Assembly: GCA_033557465.1 (NCBI GenBank)
Contig: CM066035.1
Span: forward strand, 922,026,522 to 922,090,521
Direction of reading: 5' to 3'
DNA: 64,000 nucleotides
DNA from: Ichthyophis bannanicus
Taxonomy: Eukaryota > Chordata > Amphibia > Gymnophiona > Ichthyophiidae
Shown: positions 42,942 to 55,087 of the stretch, piece by piece
How the letters are laid out: each line of letters begins with the position of its first letter
How positions within the stretch are numbered: the first letter of the stretch is position 1
Program-made: the position numbers and the translations under genes
Notes under the pieces: generated by a model
What the model was told of the DNA's origin: nothing
The model's database searches: none
Seen by the model: the letters and a program-made list of their open reading frames with translations, nothing else

Positions 42942-45038
42942 ATGCCGAAACCAGGGTTTAAGAAGTGCCCCAAGTGCTTCAGAAAGATGAGCAACTCCGA
43001 CGCTCATCAATCCTGCCTCCGATGCCTGGGTAATGAGCACCCTGTCAAGGACTGCCCCCTCTGCGCCCACATGTCTCCTAGGGCCAGGAAGTCTCGCCGC
43101 CACACTCTTTCAGAGTTCCTCGAGCCTTCCGTTTCAGCTTCTGACGCAGCTCCAGCTCCTCCGGCTACCCCAACTGCTGCTCCGGCCAGAGACGTGCCTG
43201 GGCAGGCTTCCGTCTCCCGCCGTGAAAAAATGGTCTTCGCCGCCCACGTGTGAGCCCCTCCATGCGGCCTCTGGGGCCTCCATCACTTCCGGGGCTGCCT
43301 TCACGTCAGGAGTTCCGGCTTCCGGTCAGCTGACATGGGCAACAGACCGACGCAGCAGGCCTCAGCCCTGTGCACCGGTGCAGTGCATCTGAGGGCAGGC
43401 ATCAGAGCCGGAGCCCAGGCAAGTGCCGCAGAGAACGGAATCGCCACAGCACTTCTGGGCATTGGACCACTTCTCATGGTGCCGAACGGCATCGGAGCCG
43501 CAGCTGAGGCAGGAGATGCTGGGAACAGGACCGCCGCGAACACAGTTCCTTTAAACGCCGGCATAGATGGAGCAGCTTGGGGCCAAACAATGCATCTCAT
43601 CACTGCCGTCACAGAAGAGACGCTCCAAGGATGCAGCCCAACACCTTCAGAAGCGCTGTTGTCGCCTCAGCAGTACCTCCAACATCAGCAGCCACTATTC
43701 CTTTGGAGGAGATGATCTACCTGTTTTCCCTTCTTCCACTCTTGGAACAGACGGGGAGCAACAGGTGTGCACAGAGGAACTAACTACTCTGCCTCCACAA
43801 CCCTCTTCCTCTCCACAAGTAGTGCCAACCCACTGGAGATCCTCAAGCTTCTCTCCAACATGCTGCAGCAGTGGGCCTCCACCCTCTCTACCCTCTCTTC
43901 TAATCAACTCGTGGAGCCTCCGCCCTCCAAGTCTGCAACTCCTGCTCCACAGTCACCCACTCCCACACAACCTATGGAGGAAGGAACGGATGATCTGTCA
44001 CACCCTGGGGACTCCCTCACCACTCCCGCCACGGAAGCTTCTTTCTCTGCCCTCGTTACCCCCCAGGAGGACTTGACCTACCCTAAGTTTCTGTGCAGGG
44101 TCACTTCTGCACTGTCCATCGCCTCTGTCAACGCTACGGATCAACGCACCGAGGTACAGAGCGCCCTCAAGTTCATGGATGCTCCCAGGCCCCTAACATC
44201 CCTGCCTCTTGACCAGCTTCTCCGGGACAACCTGACCAAAATGTGGCTGACCCCGGCCTCCAACCCAGCCTGCCCACGCTAACTGGACACAAAGTACGTG
44301 GTCCACCCTTTGCCAGGATTTGAAAAGCAACAACTCCCCCACCAGTCCATCGTGGTGGAATCAGCCCTCAAACGATCTAAATCCTCTCGAAATACAGCCA
44401 GCGCCCCTCCGGGGAAAGACCAATAAACTCCTTGATGATGTAGGGAAATGAGTCTACCAGGGCGCCATGTGAATGCCAGGGTGGCGGTGCATCAATTCCA
44501 GCATGCCCTATATCAAGATCTCCTCTTATCTAACCTCAAGACTGCCAGCTCGCTGAGCCTCAGCCCTCCATCACAGCAGCTCTAACAGAACTGGAGGATT
44601 GCACCAAGGCCGAGCAGCCTGCGATGCCTTCGAGGCAGCTGCCAGAACCGCGGGGACAGCCATCTCTGCCCACAGGCTGGCCTGGTTACGCGCCTCCAGC
44701 TTGCGCGGTGATACCCACGACAAGATATCAGACACTCCTTACACTGGAGACTCCCTCTTCGGGGTTAAGGTCAAGGACACAGTCAACGATATGAGAGAAC
44801 ACTTCACCACCCTCCAGACCCTTGCCGAAGAAGGGTTGGAGCGCTCTCACCCCTACCGTAAGGGGATTACTCTGAAAACATCATCGAAACGCTACAATAC
44901 GTACCGCAAATGGCAGCAACCCCACGGTACAAACAACAACCCTACCAGACGCCTTACTGACAGAAACTGCGTCAACGGGAACACATGCAAAAGAAAAACC
45001 CTTCTTCTGCGCCAGGGAAAAACAATCCTAGTTTTTGA
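42942..45038 (+). pseudogene. gag of DIRS-F
   Basis: The start MPKPGFKKCPKCFRKMSNSD has the Cys/His cluster CPKC, CLRCLG, EH, C, C. A stop at 43251-43253 and frame changes follow. Later: LLSNMLQQWASTLSTLSS, YPKFLCRVTSALSIASVN, TAISAHRLAWLRASSL and DTPYTGDSLFGVKV. Ends TGA 45036-45038. Pro/Ala/Ser-rich middle. Confidence 0.8.
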
Positions 45039-45104
45039 TTCGCCACCCACCCCACACCTCCCCCCGGGGGGGCCGCATATCTGCGTTCCTGGCAGACCAT
45101 CACA

Positions 45105-46930
45105 ATGGATCAGTGGGTTCTCAACATCATCAAACAAGTCTATTGCATCAAATTTTCCTCAGCTCTGACTCAACATTCCCCATCTGCGAGCAACATTCCA
45201 CCGCACCACCTCCTCCCCATGATTTCGGAGATAACATTGCTCCTATCATCTCGAGCTATAGAACCTGTTCCTCTCAGTGATCTCAATATGGGACTTTATT
45301 ACAGGTACTTCTTAGTCCCCAAGAAGTCAGGGGGCGTCCGACCCATCCTCAATCTGCGGAAACTCAACAATTCCATCATCAAAGAAAAATTCAGGATGCA
45401 TTCTCTAAACTCCATCCTACCTCTCATCCAGCCCAAGGAGTGGCTGGCCTTGCTGGATCTCCAGGATGCTTAATACGCATGTCCCCATCCACAAGCAACA
45501 CAGGAGGTTCTTGCGCTTTCAGATTCTGGGGAACCACTACCAATACAGGGTCCTCCCATTCGGCCTCTCACCTGCTCCCCGGATCTTCACCAAATGTGTA
45601 GCAGTGGCAGCGACACACCTGTGCAAACACGGCATGTGTGTTTTCCCATACCTGGACGATTGGTTGATTTCCGCAGCCTCCCCGAAGGAGCTATGTGTAG
45701 CAGTCAAGGAGGCCACCTCTCTCCTCTTGTCTTTGGGCTTTCTAGTGAACCACTCAAAGTCCCACCTCACTCCAGTTCAGAGGTTGGAATTCATAGGAGC
45801 ATATATAGACACCACCCTGGCCAAGGCATTTCTTCCACAGAACAGAAAGAAGGCCATTATCAACCTTGCCCTCGACATACTCAGCTCCACACACTCGATG
45901 GCAAGAATCTTCCTGCGCCTCCTGGGTCACATGGCAGTGTCCACCCACGTTCTTCCCCTTGCGAGACTACACATGCAAATCCTGCAGTGGCACCTTTGTT
46001 CCCATTGGTGTCAGCACACTCAGTCTGTCTTCAGTGATTCCCATTGACGTGACTGTGGCCAGAGCACTCCGCTGGTGGACTCACTGAAAAAATCTCTCGC
46101 AGGGCAGGCACCTTCAACTGCCAGCTCACCAAATCATAGTCACCACCAATGCATCAGCAGTGGGGTGGGGAGCTCACTGTGTATGACTCTGCACCCAGGG
46201 CCCCAGGTCAGTCGCAGAGAGGGTCCTCCACATCAACGTCCTTGAGCTCAGAGCTGTCCGCTACGCACTTCTGGCCTTCCAAAATCAAATAGCGGGCAAG
46301 ACAGGATACAAATTGACAACCAGATGGCCATGTTCTACATCAACAAGCAAGGGGGGTGGGGGGGCGGACAGGGTCACGCCCCCTATGCAGGGAGGCGCTC
46401 TGGATCTGGCACCTGGCCCTCTCTCACCGGTGCGCTCTCCAGGCCTGCTACCTACCGGGAAAAGAACAAACTAGCGAATCGCCTCAGACAACTAAATCCC
46501 TACGAATGGGTGCTCCACGAGGACGTGGCATCGGCCCTCTTCACGAGATGGGGTCGGCCGCAAATCAACCTCTTTGCAGCTGAAGAAAACACGAAGTGCC
46601 CTCTGTTCTGCTCCAAAATACTCGCACACAGCAGAGTAGCAGCGGATGCCTTCGACGTGTCCTGGGGGTAGTGGCCTCTGATTTATGCTCTCCCACCCCA
46701 CTTTACTCATATCACATGCCATACAGCGCCTGATCAGAGACAAAGCGCAAGCCATCCTGGTGGTCCTTCACTGGCCCAGGCAGGTCTGGTTCCCCTACCT
46801 GCGTCGCCTGGCCTTGGAACCTCCAGTATGCCTACCTCTGAGGCCAGACTTGATCTCCCAAGACAACGGCACGACCCTTCACCCCAACCTGAAAATGCTA
46901 TCGCTAACGGCGTGGAAGCTGAAAGGCTGA
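45105..46930 (+). pseudogene. RT-RH-MT of DIRS-F
   Basis: FLVPKKSGGVRPILNLRKL, LALLDLQDA, then an extra base at about 45471; LPFGLSPAPRIF, FPYLDDWLISA (YLDD intact) and LEFIGAYIDT. RNase H: TTNASAVGWGAH has lost the Asp, and the QTDNQ block is garbled (LTTRWPC in that frame). Methyltransferase: INLFAAEENTKCPLF, DAFDVSW, IYALPPHF. Ends 46930. Confidence 0.82.
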
Positions 46931-47960
46931 CTCTTGCATCTCTTGACCTCTTAGCTGAGGTCCATCAAGTCATACTGGCGGCGTGATGACCGTCTACCAG
47001 GAAATCATACAACCTAAAATGGAGGCGTTTCACCGTTTGGTGTGAGTCGCATCATCTGGACCCCTTTTTGTGCCCAGTGCCTCAACTCCTCCAATACCTC
47101 ACTTCCCTCTCAGCGCATGAACTCAAGACACAGACCATAAGGGTCCACCTGTCCGCCATAGCAGCCTTCCACGACTGGCCCGGGAGCGCCTCGATAGCTA
47201 CGCTGCCACTAGTGGTTTGCTTCATGAAGGGCCTAGCCAACCTCCGTCCCTCCATCTGAGCGCCCGTGCCTGCCTGGGACCTGAATGTTCTCAATCAGCT
47301 CACAGGGGAGCCCTTTGAGCCACTGCAGTCGGCAGAACTCAAGTTTGCCTCTTGGAAAACACTCTTCCTTGTAGCCATCACCTCTGCCAGGCGCATCAGC
47401 GAGCTACATGCATTGGTAGCTTTCCCGCCTTATACCGTACTCCACCATGACAGCGCCTGCCTTTGGACACACCCTAAGTTTGTCCCCAAGATGACGAGTG
47501 CCTTCCACATCAACCAGACCATCGAATTACCCTGCTTCCAGCCGGAACCTCATTCCAGCCAAGAACAGGAGAGGCTCCACACTCTTGACTGCGTCAGGGC
47601 CTTACGCTGCTACCTACACCGGACCTCCTCTCTCTGCAAAGGGTCGCAGCTCTTTGTCTCTTATGACCCCAACAAGCCTGGTCGCCCAGTGTCCAAACGA
47701 ACACTTTCCCTTTGGATTTCCTCATGTATCGCCTTTTGCCTATCACAAGCTGGATCCCAAGCCATGCCAATGGTCGAGACGCATCATCTGTGGGCATTGG
47801 CTGCCACAGTTGCCAACCTACGCTCCATTCCAGTACCAGACATCTGCAGGGCTGCCACCTGGGCCTCCATCCAAACCTTTCACAGACACTACTGCTTAGA
47901 TCTAGCAGATCAAGGCAGCTCCGCCTTTGGCCCAGGCAGTGTTAGCCACAGCCAAGGGCC
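46900..47960 (+). pseudogene. Tyrosine recombinase of DIRS-F
   Basis: PSTRKSYNLKWRRFTVW preceded by stops, ITSARRISELHAL (Arg) and TFHRHYCLDLADQ (Tyr). The H-x-x-R block reads THHLWALAAT, so the second Arg is Trp. Stops near 46984 and 47257. An AATAAA at about 48157 lies between YR and ICR and could be the polyadenylation signal. Confidence 0.8.
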
Positions 47961-48239
47961 ACAGGCCCCAGTGACTGTCCAGCTTGTTATGCAATTTAAC
48001 TTGCGACTGCACTGTTATGTTATACTGTTGATACTTGCACATACACTTTGCACTGAGTTGTACACACCTTTACATGTTGATTGATCTTGCTGTTTTGCAC
48101 AAGTCACATGTTCTTTGCACAAGTATGCCCATTATGCTGCCCTCCCCTGGGCTTCAATAAATCGGGTTTTTTTGTATCAACATGGATCTGCCTCTGTTCT
48201 CCCCCCCCCCCCACCCCCACCTCAGCACATGAAGCTTGA

Positions 48240-48345
48240 GAGGCACCACTTGTGGCTGACTCATCCTGCTTGTCCTAGGAGAAAACTGAGTTACCTGTAA
48301 CATGAGTTCTCCGGGGACAGCAGGATAAGTCAGCCACATATTGCC
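48240..48345 (+). repeat. ICR of DIRS-F
   Basis: GCTTGTCCTAGGAGAAAACT, GAGTTACCTGTAACATGAG, TTCTCCGGGGACAGCAGG: complement of the joined ends. Confidence 0.85.
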
Positions 48346-48399
48346 ATATTCCTCGGCTTCTGCCGCCTCCTAGCAACTTCGCAATACCTCAGCTGGGGA

Positions 48400-48574
48400 A
48401 GTTCTGGCTAGCTAGGGGCGGTCCTAGGTTTGTGGCTACTAGCCCATGCTCAGAAGGCAAAAGCCTTCTGAGCTACTGAGAGTACTTCCGTCTATGGCGC
48501 CGTCGGATGACGTCACCACTTGTGGCTGACTTATCCTGCTGTCCCTGGAGAACTCATGTTCAGTTAAGTAACAG
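48400..48574 (+). repeat. Right TIR and extension of DIRS-F
   Basis: Inverted to 42675-42850. It contains the CRE-like TGACGTCA (about 48508-48515); the left TIR has TGACTCA at the matching position. The extension reads CATGTTCAGTTAAGTAAC, a mutated splice-donor-like motif; the ICR copy implies an ancestral ACAGGTAACT. Confidence 0.8.
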
Positions 48575-48671
48575 TTTTCCTTCCCACCTTATTCTTATCC
48601 GCCTCAACAGCCATATCAGAAGCCTAAAGCTCCAAAGTCTCAACCAGCTAGGCAGTCACAGCCTGCAGCTG
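48575..48671 (+). pseudogene. gag C-terminus of DIRS-K
   Basis: PYSYPPQQPYQKPKAPKSQ in frame up to the L1 insertion. The frame resumes at 63080 and ends GF-stop at 63095-63097, as in H (QPPQGF) and E. Confidence 0.75.
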
Positions 48672-48784
48672 TTTTTTTTTTTTAATCAATTTTCAGTCAA
48701 ATACTTACAAAGCAAGTATATAAGAAACTTAGTACACTTCATCATAAAATAAGAAATTAAACAATACCAAAAGGAAATACAGCC

Positions 48785-48965
48785 ACTTTCTCCAGGACCA
48801 AGCAGGAAGTCCGTCCTCACATATGGGTGTCGTCGGCGCTGATGAAGCCCCAGCGGAGCATTTCCCTAGCTTTCTATGAAAGCCTTTGGGAATGCAGGCA
48901 TGCATGCGCGGTTCCCTTCCCGCCTAAAGGTGCCATCTTACCTCAGTCTCTTTTTCCGAGAAGCC
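48785..48965 (+). repeat. Left TIR of DIRS-E
   Basis: ACTTTCTCCAGGACCAAGCA, then GTCCTCACATATGGGTGTCG; NRF1-like TGCATGCGCG at 48901-48910; GCCATCTT downstream. Confidence 0.88.
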
Positions 48966-49186
48966 CACCGGACGTGTGTCCTGTCATCCCGGATAAAAGT
49001 TGACCGCTGTTTTTTCTCCCGGTTCGACGCCAGTTTCCCCTCCCGCCGGGTTTGGTACACCGGTATCGAGCCCGATTCTTCTTTTTCGGTTTTTGCCCTT
49101 CGTGGCTGGTGTTCGCGCCCTTTTTTTGCTTTTTCTCTGGAAGGCCGGTCCTTTGACCTCGCAGGGACTTTTTTTTTTTTCCCCCG

Positions 49187-51093
49187 ATGGCTTCCAGTAG
49201 TTTCAAGAAGTGTGATCGGTGTAAGAAATTAATGTCTCTCACCGACACACATGACTGCTGTCTCCGGTGCCTCAGTCCTGATCACGACCCTAAGACGTGT
49301 GGGCCATGTGGGAAGATGTCTTCCAAGGCACTCCGAAGTCGCCAGCAGCAGAAAGAAAGGCTTTTCTCGGACTCAGCCTCCGGCCGGGCCCGGACCTCGT
49401 CTGAGGCCTCGACATCTCGGGATTCGGATCCCGAGCGTTGTCGGAGCTCCTCGGACAGGGGGTCCCCTGACCGGGAACGCAAGAGGAAGAAGCGGCTCAC
49501 GAGGGCGTCGTCGGAGGAGGTCCCTGGCTCCTCGAGGGCCAGGTCTAAGACCCCCGACCGTCGCCCCGGGCCCATGCACCAAGAGAAGCCTGCCAAAGTT
49601 CCTCGCGTGGAGCCAGAGTCTGCTGGACACGTAAGCCCTGTAGTCCTCGAGGACTCTCCTCCCAGGGAGCTGACGTCGGGCCCGGCACTGCCGGGGCCCA
49701 AGTCGGTGGCTGCTGCGTCTCCCGAGCTGAGTCTCAGGATGACAGCCTTGGAGAGCAGATTGTCTGCCTTCATGGAGCAGCAGCAGGCACTGATGGCCAG
49801 CCTGTCTGGCGCATCTGCCCCGACCACTGGGACATCGACTTCGAAGTCGACCGCGGAGACCGAGCCAATACTCGAGTCCATCATGGCTCGAAGTCGACCT
49901 CGGTTGCGGTCTCCCTCGACCTCCCGCTCGGGACCGATGGCATCGACGCTGGTGCCTCCGGCGTCGGGGTGGGTGCTCCAGGGCCCCGCAGGGTCAGACC
50001 CTGACTCCTCGTCGGACGAGTCCACCTGGGAGACGGAGGATGGACCGCTGCGTCCCGTCGGACTCAACGCAGTCTGAGCCCCGGAGTAGATCCCCTCCGG
50101 AGGATACTCGGTTCTTGGAGTTCGTCCGGGATATGGCCACTGCCTTGGCTATTCCGGCGGACCCCGAGGAAGAGCCTCGAGCTGAAGAGCTCGAGGCCCT
50201 GCAGTATGACTCTCCTCCGAAGGAGGCCTTTACTGTTCCGGTTCCTCCGATGCTGGAATGGCTCCTCTTCCGTATGTGGGAGGCACCGGCCTTGGCGCCG
50301 GTTTTAAGTAAGCGAGTCGACTCGATCTATCGACTCAGGAAGAGCCCTGGCTTTCAGAAAGCACAGCTACCACACCATTCCATGGTTGTGGAATTGGCCA
50401 TGCATCGTCTGAAGAGCCAGAAGATGCACTCTGCAGTGCCCCCCCGGCAGGGAGGCCCGAAACCTCGATGGTGTTGGTAGAAAGTGCTTCCAGGGCTCGA
50501 TGCTTGCTTGCCGTGTCCAGTCTTACCAGCTGTACATGGGCATGTACTTGCAGGACCTGGCCAAGGAGTTGGCCTTGTTCTCTGCTGGACTCTCCGGGGA
50601 ACCCTTGCAGAGATTCAAGTCCTTGTCCTCGGGGATTCGGGACTGCTCGAAGTTCATGTCCCGCGCCGCTTACGATGGCTTCGAGGCTTCGGCCCGAGTT
50701 GCGGCAGCCGGCATCGTGGCTCGACGCCAGGCATGGCTGCAGTCATCGGACCTCGAGCCATGGGTTCAGGACAAGTTGGTCGATGTCCCTTGCCGAGGTG
50801 AAAACCTTTTTGGCAAGCCCATGACCGAGAAGGCCGCCCAGCTCGAAACAGAGCACCTTACACGGACAAGGCTGTCTAGGAAGACCTCTGCCCCTTCTCA
50901 TAAAAAGAAGGGCTCGGGTAAAAAGCCCTTTTACCCGAGGAAGAGCACTGCCTACAAACAGTACCCTCAATATTAGGCTACCCAAGCTGCACCCCAGGGT
51001 CAGCAAGCCAAGGGGCAGGGTAATGGGCCCCGTAGGCAGAGGACCCACAAGCCTCCGGCCCCTGCTCCCACTCAGCAGGGTGGGGGTTTTTGA
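49187..51093 (+). pseudogene. gag of DIRS-E
   Basis: MASSSFKKCDRCKKLMSLTD start; Cys/His cluster CDRC, CLRC, DH, C, C. Open for 296 codons to 50077 (Ser/Arg-rich, FMEQQQALMASL). A frameshift near 50060 leads to SPPEDTRFLEFVRDMATALA, a second near 50465 to SYQLYMGMYLQDLAKELALF and NLFGKPMTEKAAQLE. TAG at 50974-50976, then the terminal GF-stop at 51091-51093. Confidence 0.88.
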
Positions 51094-51168
51094 CTCCTTG
51101 AGCGAAGCCTCTCCATCCCTGCTTTCCCAACCCTGCACAGGAGGTCGCCTCGCCCTCTTTGCCCACCA

Positions 51169-53022
51169 GTGGCCCCTCATCACCGGGGACAGTTGGGTAT
51201 TGGACATAGTCCACAGGGGCTATGCACTACATTTTCACCAACTGCCTCCACCATACTTTCCAGGCGAGCCTCCAAGGCCTTCCCTGCACACAGACCTTCC
51301 CTGCACACAGACCTTCTCCTTCAGGAACTTCAAGGTCTGTTGGTGGACAGGGTGGTGGAGCCTGTGCCTCCCCACTTGCAAGGTCACGGATTCTACTCCA
51401 GGTATTTCCTGGTGCCCAAAAGAACCAGTGGCCTTCGACCCATTCTGGACCTCAGGAACCTCAACAAGTTCCTAGAGAAAGAAAAGTTCAAGATGCTTAC
51501 TCTTGGAACACTTCTGCCCTACCTCCAGCAGGGAGATTGTCTATGCTCCTTAGATCTAAAGGATGCGTACACTCACATCCTCATTCATCCAGACCACAGA
51601 AAGTACCTCAGGTTCCTTGTGGGAGGAAACCATTATCAGTACAGAGTACTGCCTTTTGGCCTCACCTCCGCTCCCAGGGTCTTTACCAAATGCCTGGCAG
51701 TGGTGGCGGCCTACCTGAGAAATCAGGGAGTCTTTGTCTTCCCTTATCTGGACGACTGGCTCATCAGGGGTCAGACGTGCCAGGAGGCCAGACAAGCCAC
51801 CCTCAGAACTATTGCTCTTCTTCAAAGCCTAGGGTTTGTAATAAACTTCGCAAAGTCCACTTTGCTCCCCTCCCAGAATTTGGAGTTCATAGGAGCAAGG
51901 CTGGACTCTTTCCTGGCAAAGGCTTTCTTGCCAGAAGACAGAGCACAAAGATTGATAGCCTTGGCAAACCAGTTTCTCAACAGGTCACTAGTCTCCGCCA
52001 GACTCTGCCTGAGGCTTCTGGGCCACATGGCTTCGACAGTGCATGTCACCCCTAATGCCCGGCTCCATATGAGGCCTGCACAGTGGTGCCTTCGGACTCA
52101 GTGGTCACAGGCCACAGGCAGTGTCAGGGACAGGATAAGGGTGTCCAGACAATTTCTGAACTCCCTCAGCTGGTGGCTGCACCCACCCAATCTACTAAAG
52201 GGAGTGCCTTTTCAGTTTCCTGGGTACATGGTGGTACCGACCACCGACGCCTCCCTGCAGGGCTGGGGAGCTCATTGTCTAGACAAGTGCACCCAGGGCC
52301 TGTAGTCTCCTTGGGAGGCTGCACAGCAGATCAATCTCCTCGAACTCAGAGCTATTCGATTAGCACGCAAAGCTTTCTCTCCTACCCTGGCTCATCAATC
52401 TGTCCTGGTTCAGACACACAACCAAGTAGCCATGTTTTATGTGAACAAACCGGGCGGGACTGGGTCCAGACTCCTTTGTCGGGAGGCTCAGGACCTTTGT
52501 TCATTTGCCCTCAAGCACAACATGCTCCTCAAGGCTGTGTACCTTCCAGGCCAGGACAACTATCTGGCCGACAGGTTAAGCAGGATTCTGCAGCCCCATG
52601 AGTGGCAGCTGCATCCTTCAGTAGTTCAGAAGATCTTCCTCAAATGGGGTCTCCCTTTGATAGATCTCTTTGCCAGCCCACTGAACAAGCAACTGCCAAA
52701 GTTCTGCTCCAGGCGACCGCATCCTCTGAGAATAGCAGTGGATGATTTTATGATTCCCTGGTCTCAGGGCCTCCTGTATGCGTTTCCTCCCACGCCCTTG
52801 GTGGTCCGAACTCTCTTCAAAATTCTTCAGGACAAGGCCTCGGTCCTGCTGGTGGCTCCCAGGTGGCCGAGACAGCCTTGGTTTCCACTTCTACTTCAAC
52901 TGGCGGTGGATCCCCCACTGCCTCTGGGGTTGCAACCCGACCTTCTCTCATAGGAGCAGGGTTCCCTTCTCCACCCCAATCTCAAAGCTCTCAATTTGAT
53001 GACCTGGAGGCTGCAAGGGTAG
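51169..53022 (+). pseudogene. RT-RH-MT of DIRS-E
   Basis: RT is open: SLDLKDAYTHILIHPDH, LPFGLTSAPRVF, FPYLDDWLIRGQ, GHMASTVHVTPNARLHMR. RNase H has TTDASLQGWGAH, but a TAG at 52303-52305 follows, and the third catalytic block reads QTHNQVAMFY (Asp to His). Methyltransferase: LIDLFASPLNKQLPKF, YAFPPTPLVVRTLF, LLVAPRWPRQPWF; TAG at 52951-52953. Same frame throughout, ending 53022. Confidence 0.88.
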
Positions 53023-54000
53023 TTTTGGCTCCCGCCTCTAGGAAACAGTCCACTAGAAAAACCTATGCTCTCAAATGGAAAAGGTTTTCTGTGTGGTGTC
53101 AGCTACGTACAGAAGATCCTTTCTCCTGTACTGTTCCAGTAGTGCTTCAGTACTTACTGCACATGTCCAATCAGGGACTTAAGTCCAATTCTGTTCGGGT
53201 CCACCTCTCAGCTCTAGCAGCTCACCACTCACTGGTGGAAGGACATTCTCTGTCAGTTCACCCCTTGGTGTCCCGCTTTCTCAGGGGCTTGCTTTTGCTC
53301 AGGCCTCCAATCCGACCTCCTGCCCCTGAGTGGGAGTTGAATGTGGTCTTGCAGCAACTGACTCGTCCACCTTTTGAGCCGATGGCTACTTGTCCTCTAC
53401 GCTTCCTCTCCTGGAAGACACTCTTCCTGATAGCCTTAACCTCGGCCAGGCGAGTGAGTGAGCTTCAGGCCCTGGTCTGTGATAGGCCTTACACCAGGAT
53501 TTATAGGAACAGGGTAGTCCTCAGGTCTCATCCAAAGTTCCTCCCAAAGGTTGTCTCCTCTTTCCACCTCCAATCAGGAGGTGGTTCTTCCAACATTCTT
53601 CCCTAGGCCTCATGCAAGCCAGGCTGAAGCAGTCCTGCATATCCTGGACTGTAGGAGGGCCTTATCCTTCTACCTTCACCGTACGCAGGGGCATAGAAGG
53701 GCTACTCAGCTCTTCGTTTCTTTTGACCCTAATAAGTTGGGGTTGGCTGTGTCCAAGCGTACCTTGTCCATCTGGGTGGCTGACTGTATCACCTAGGCTT
53801 ACAAGGCGGCTGACCTTCCTTTGCAGGGTCGGGTTACGGCCCACTGTGTCAGGGCAATGGCTTTCTCAGTGGCTCATCTCTGCAGGGCTGCAACTTGGTC
53901 TTCAAGCCAGACTTTTGCGGCCCATTACTGTCTGGAGAGGGAGTCCCGTAGGGACAGTGCTTCTGGCTAAGCAGTACTCTGGAATCTCTTTGAGGTTTAG
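52990..54000 (+). pseudogene. Tyrosine recombinase of DIRS-E
   Basis: STRKTYALKWKRFSVW, LTSARRVSELQAL (Arg), VTAHCVRAMAFS (H-x-x-R) and TFAAHYCLERESRRD (Tyr): catalytic residues all present. The frame shifts near 53570. TAG near 53796, and a short deletion before CRAATW. Stop TAG 53998-54000. Confidence 0.86.
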
Positions 54001-54127
54001 GCAACTCCTGCCCTCTGTTGGGCTACTGGTGAAGGTTGTGTCCTTGAAAAGCCTTTTCTTTGCTGCTGAGACTAGAGGGAGTTCTCTTGTTCAGCCTGGG
54101 TTCCTCGGTAGCCCAGAGCTTGGGAGT

Positions 54128-54235
54128 CACCCATATGTGAGGACTGACTTCCTGCTTGGTCCACGAGAAAGTGTAGTTATTCACCTGTAACAGGTGTTCT
54201 CCAGGAGCAGCAGGAATCAGTCCTCACAACCCTCC
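54128..54235 (+). repeat. ICR of DIRS-E
   Basis: CCACGAGAAAGTGTAGTTAT, TCACCTGTAACAGGTGTTC, TCCAGGAGCAGCAGG: complement of the joined ends. Confidence 0.88.
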
Positions 54236-54309
54236 CTCCTCCCCTTGGAGTTGCAGTTGTACATAGTTTATTTTTCATTTTTGTGTGCTGTTCTTAGCTA
54301 TGTCATTTG

Positions 54310-54491
54310 ATTGAGGTAAGATGGCACCTTTAGGCGGGAAGGGAACCGCGCATGCGTGCCTGCATTCCCAAAGGCTTTCATAGAAAGCTGGGGAAATGCT
54401 CCGCTGGGGCTTCATCGGCGCCGATGACACCCATATGTGAGGACTGATTCCTGCTGCTCCTGGAGAACAGCTGTTACAGGTGAGTAACTAC
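54310..54491 (+). repeat. Right TIR and extension of DIRS-E
   Basis: AAGATGGC (54318), GGCGGGAA (54333), GCGCATGCGT (54348), the perfect palindrome TCATCGGCGCCGATGA (54412-54427), and CAG|GTGAGT at 54477-54485. Confidence 0.88.
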
Positions 54492-54582
54492 TCTATCGCA
54501 AAGCCCACATTTAGCGGAAAAAATAAATATAAAACAGATTACAACAAAAAAAAGTAAAGCCTGTATTCTATATCCTCCAATC

Positions 54583-55087
54583 CTCACCCTTTAACCTCAT
54601 GTCCCTCTTTTTCATCTAGAAAAGCCTCCAATTGTAAGAAATCCATAAATACATACTTAGATCCCTGTAATGTAATTAAATATTTACATGGATACCTAAC
54701 AAAAAAACGTAGCCCAAAGGGCCAACACCCTAGGTTTCAAGGGCAAAAAAGCCCTTTTCCTAAGTTGAGTGGCCCTGGAGACATCAGGAAATAATTGTAC
54801 CTTAGCGCCACTAAACAATGCTGCCCTGTTCTTAAAATAACTTTTAAACACAGAATTTCTATCTTGTTCAGAAACGAAGGTTGCAACAAGTGTAGCCTGG
54901 CATGTGATAGTATCCTGTGAGTCCTCAAAATTGGTCAAATCAAGGTCCTGCTGGCCTTGAAGCAAATCGAACCCACCTGAGGACTCACTGTAAACCTTCT
55001 GTCCAAATAAGTAATAAAGCTTAGAAATGCCTATGGAATCGGCACGAGCCAGAGCTTCCCTAAATAATTTTTGCAGAAAAATCTGAC
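54583..55087 (-). pseudogene. L1-type ORF1p, C-terminal half
   Basis: The minus strand encodes QIFLQKLFREALARADS, SEQDRNSVFKSYFKNRAALF, GAKVQLFPDVSRATQLRKRA and LKPRVLALWATFF, typical of the RRM / C-terminal domain of L1 ORF1p, the RNA-binding chaperone. A homopolymer frameshift near 54700 is followed by RYPCKYLITLQGSKYVF and a stop at about 54583. Cut at 55087 by insert X; the N-terminal half is at 62145-62747. Confidence 0.85.

Larger units (their letters stand above)
42675..48574 (+). mobile_element. DIRS-F, group 4 DIRS, full length
   Basis: 5.9 kb: left TIR (42675-about 42850), gag, RT-RH-MT, YR, ICR (48240-48345), right TIR (48400-48552) and extension to 48574. The TIRs share GGCTAGTAGCCACA / TGTGGCTACTAGCC and AGAAGGCTTTTGCCTTCTGAG. 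It is inserted in the gag 3' end of DIRS-K. Moderately decayed. Confidence 0.9.
48785..54491 (+). mobile_element. DIRS-E, group 1 DIRS, full length, young
   Basis: 5.7 kb with left TIR (48785-48965), gag, RT-RH-MT, YR, ICR (54128-54235), right TIR (54310-54470) and extension. Inserted in the 3' UTR of the L1. Few lesions per gene: two frameshifts and a stop in gag, two stops in the polymerase, and a frameshift and lesions in YR. Confidence 0.93.

Noticed and set aside
49282..50067. A long antisense ORF (261 codons) opposite E gag
   Set aside because: It mirrors the Ser/Arg-rich gag coding sequence and has no domain of its own.
54583..55087. Separate host RNA-binding protein gene
   Set aside because: The residues match the L1 ORF1p C-terminal half and join the N-terminal half at 62145 once X is removed.
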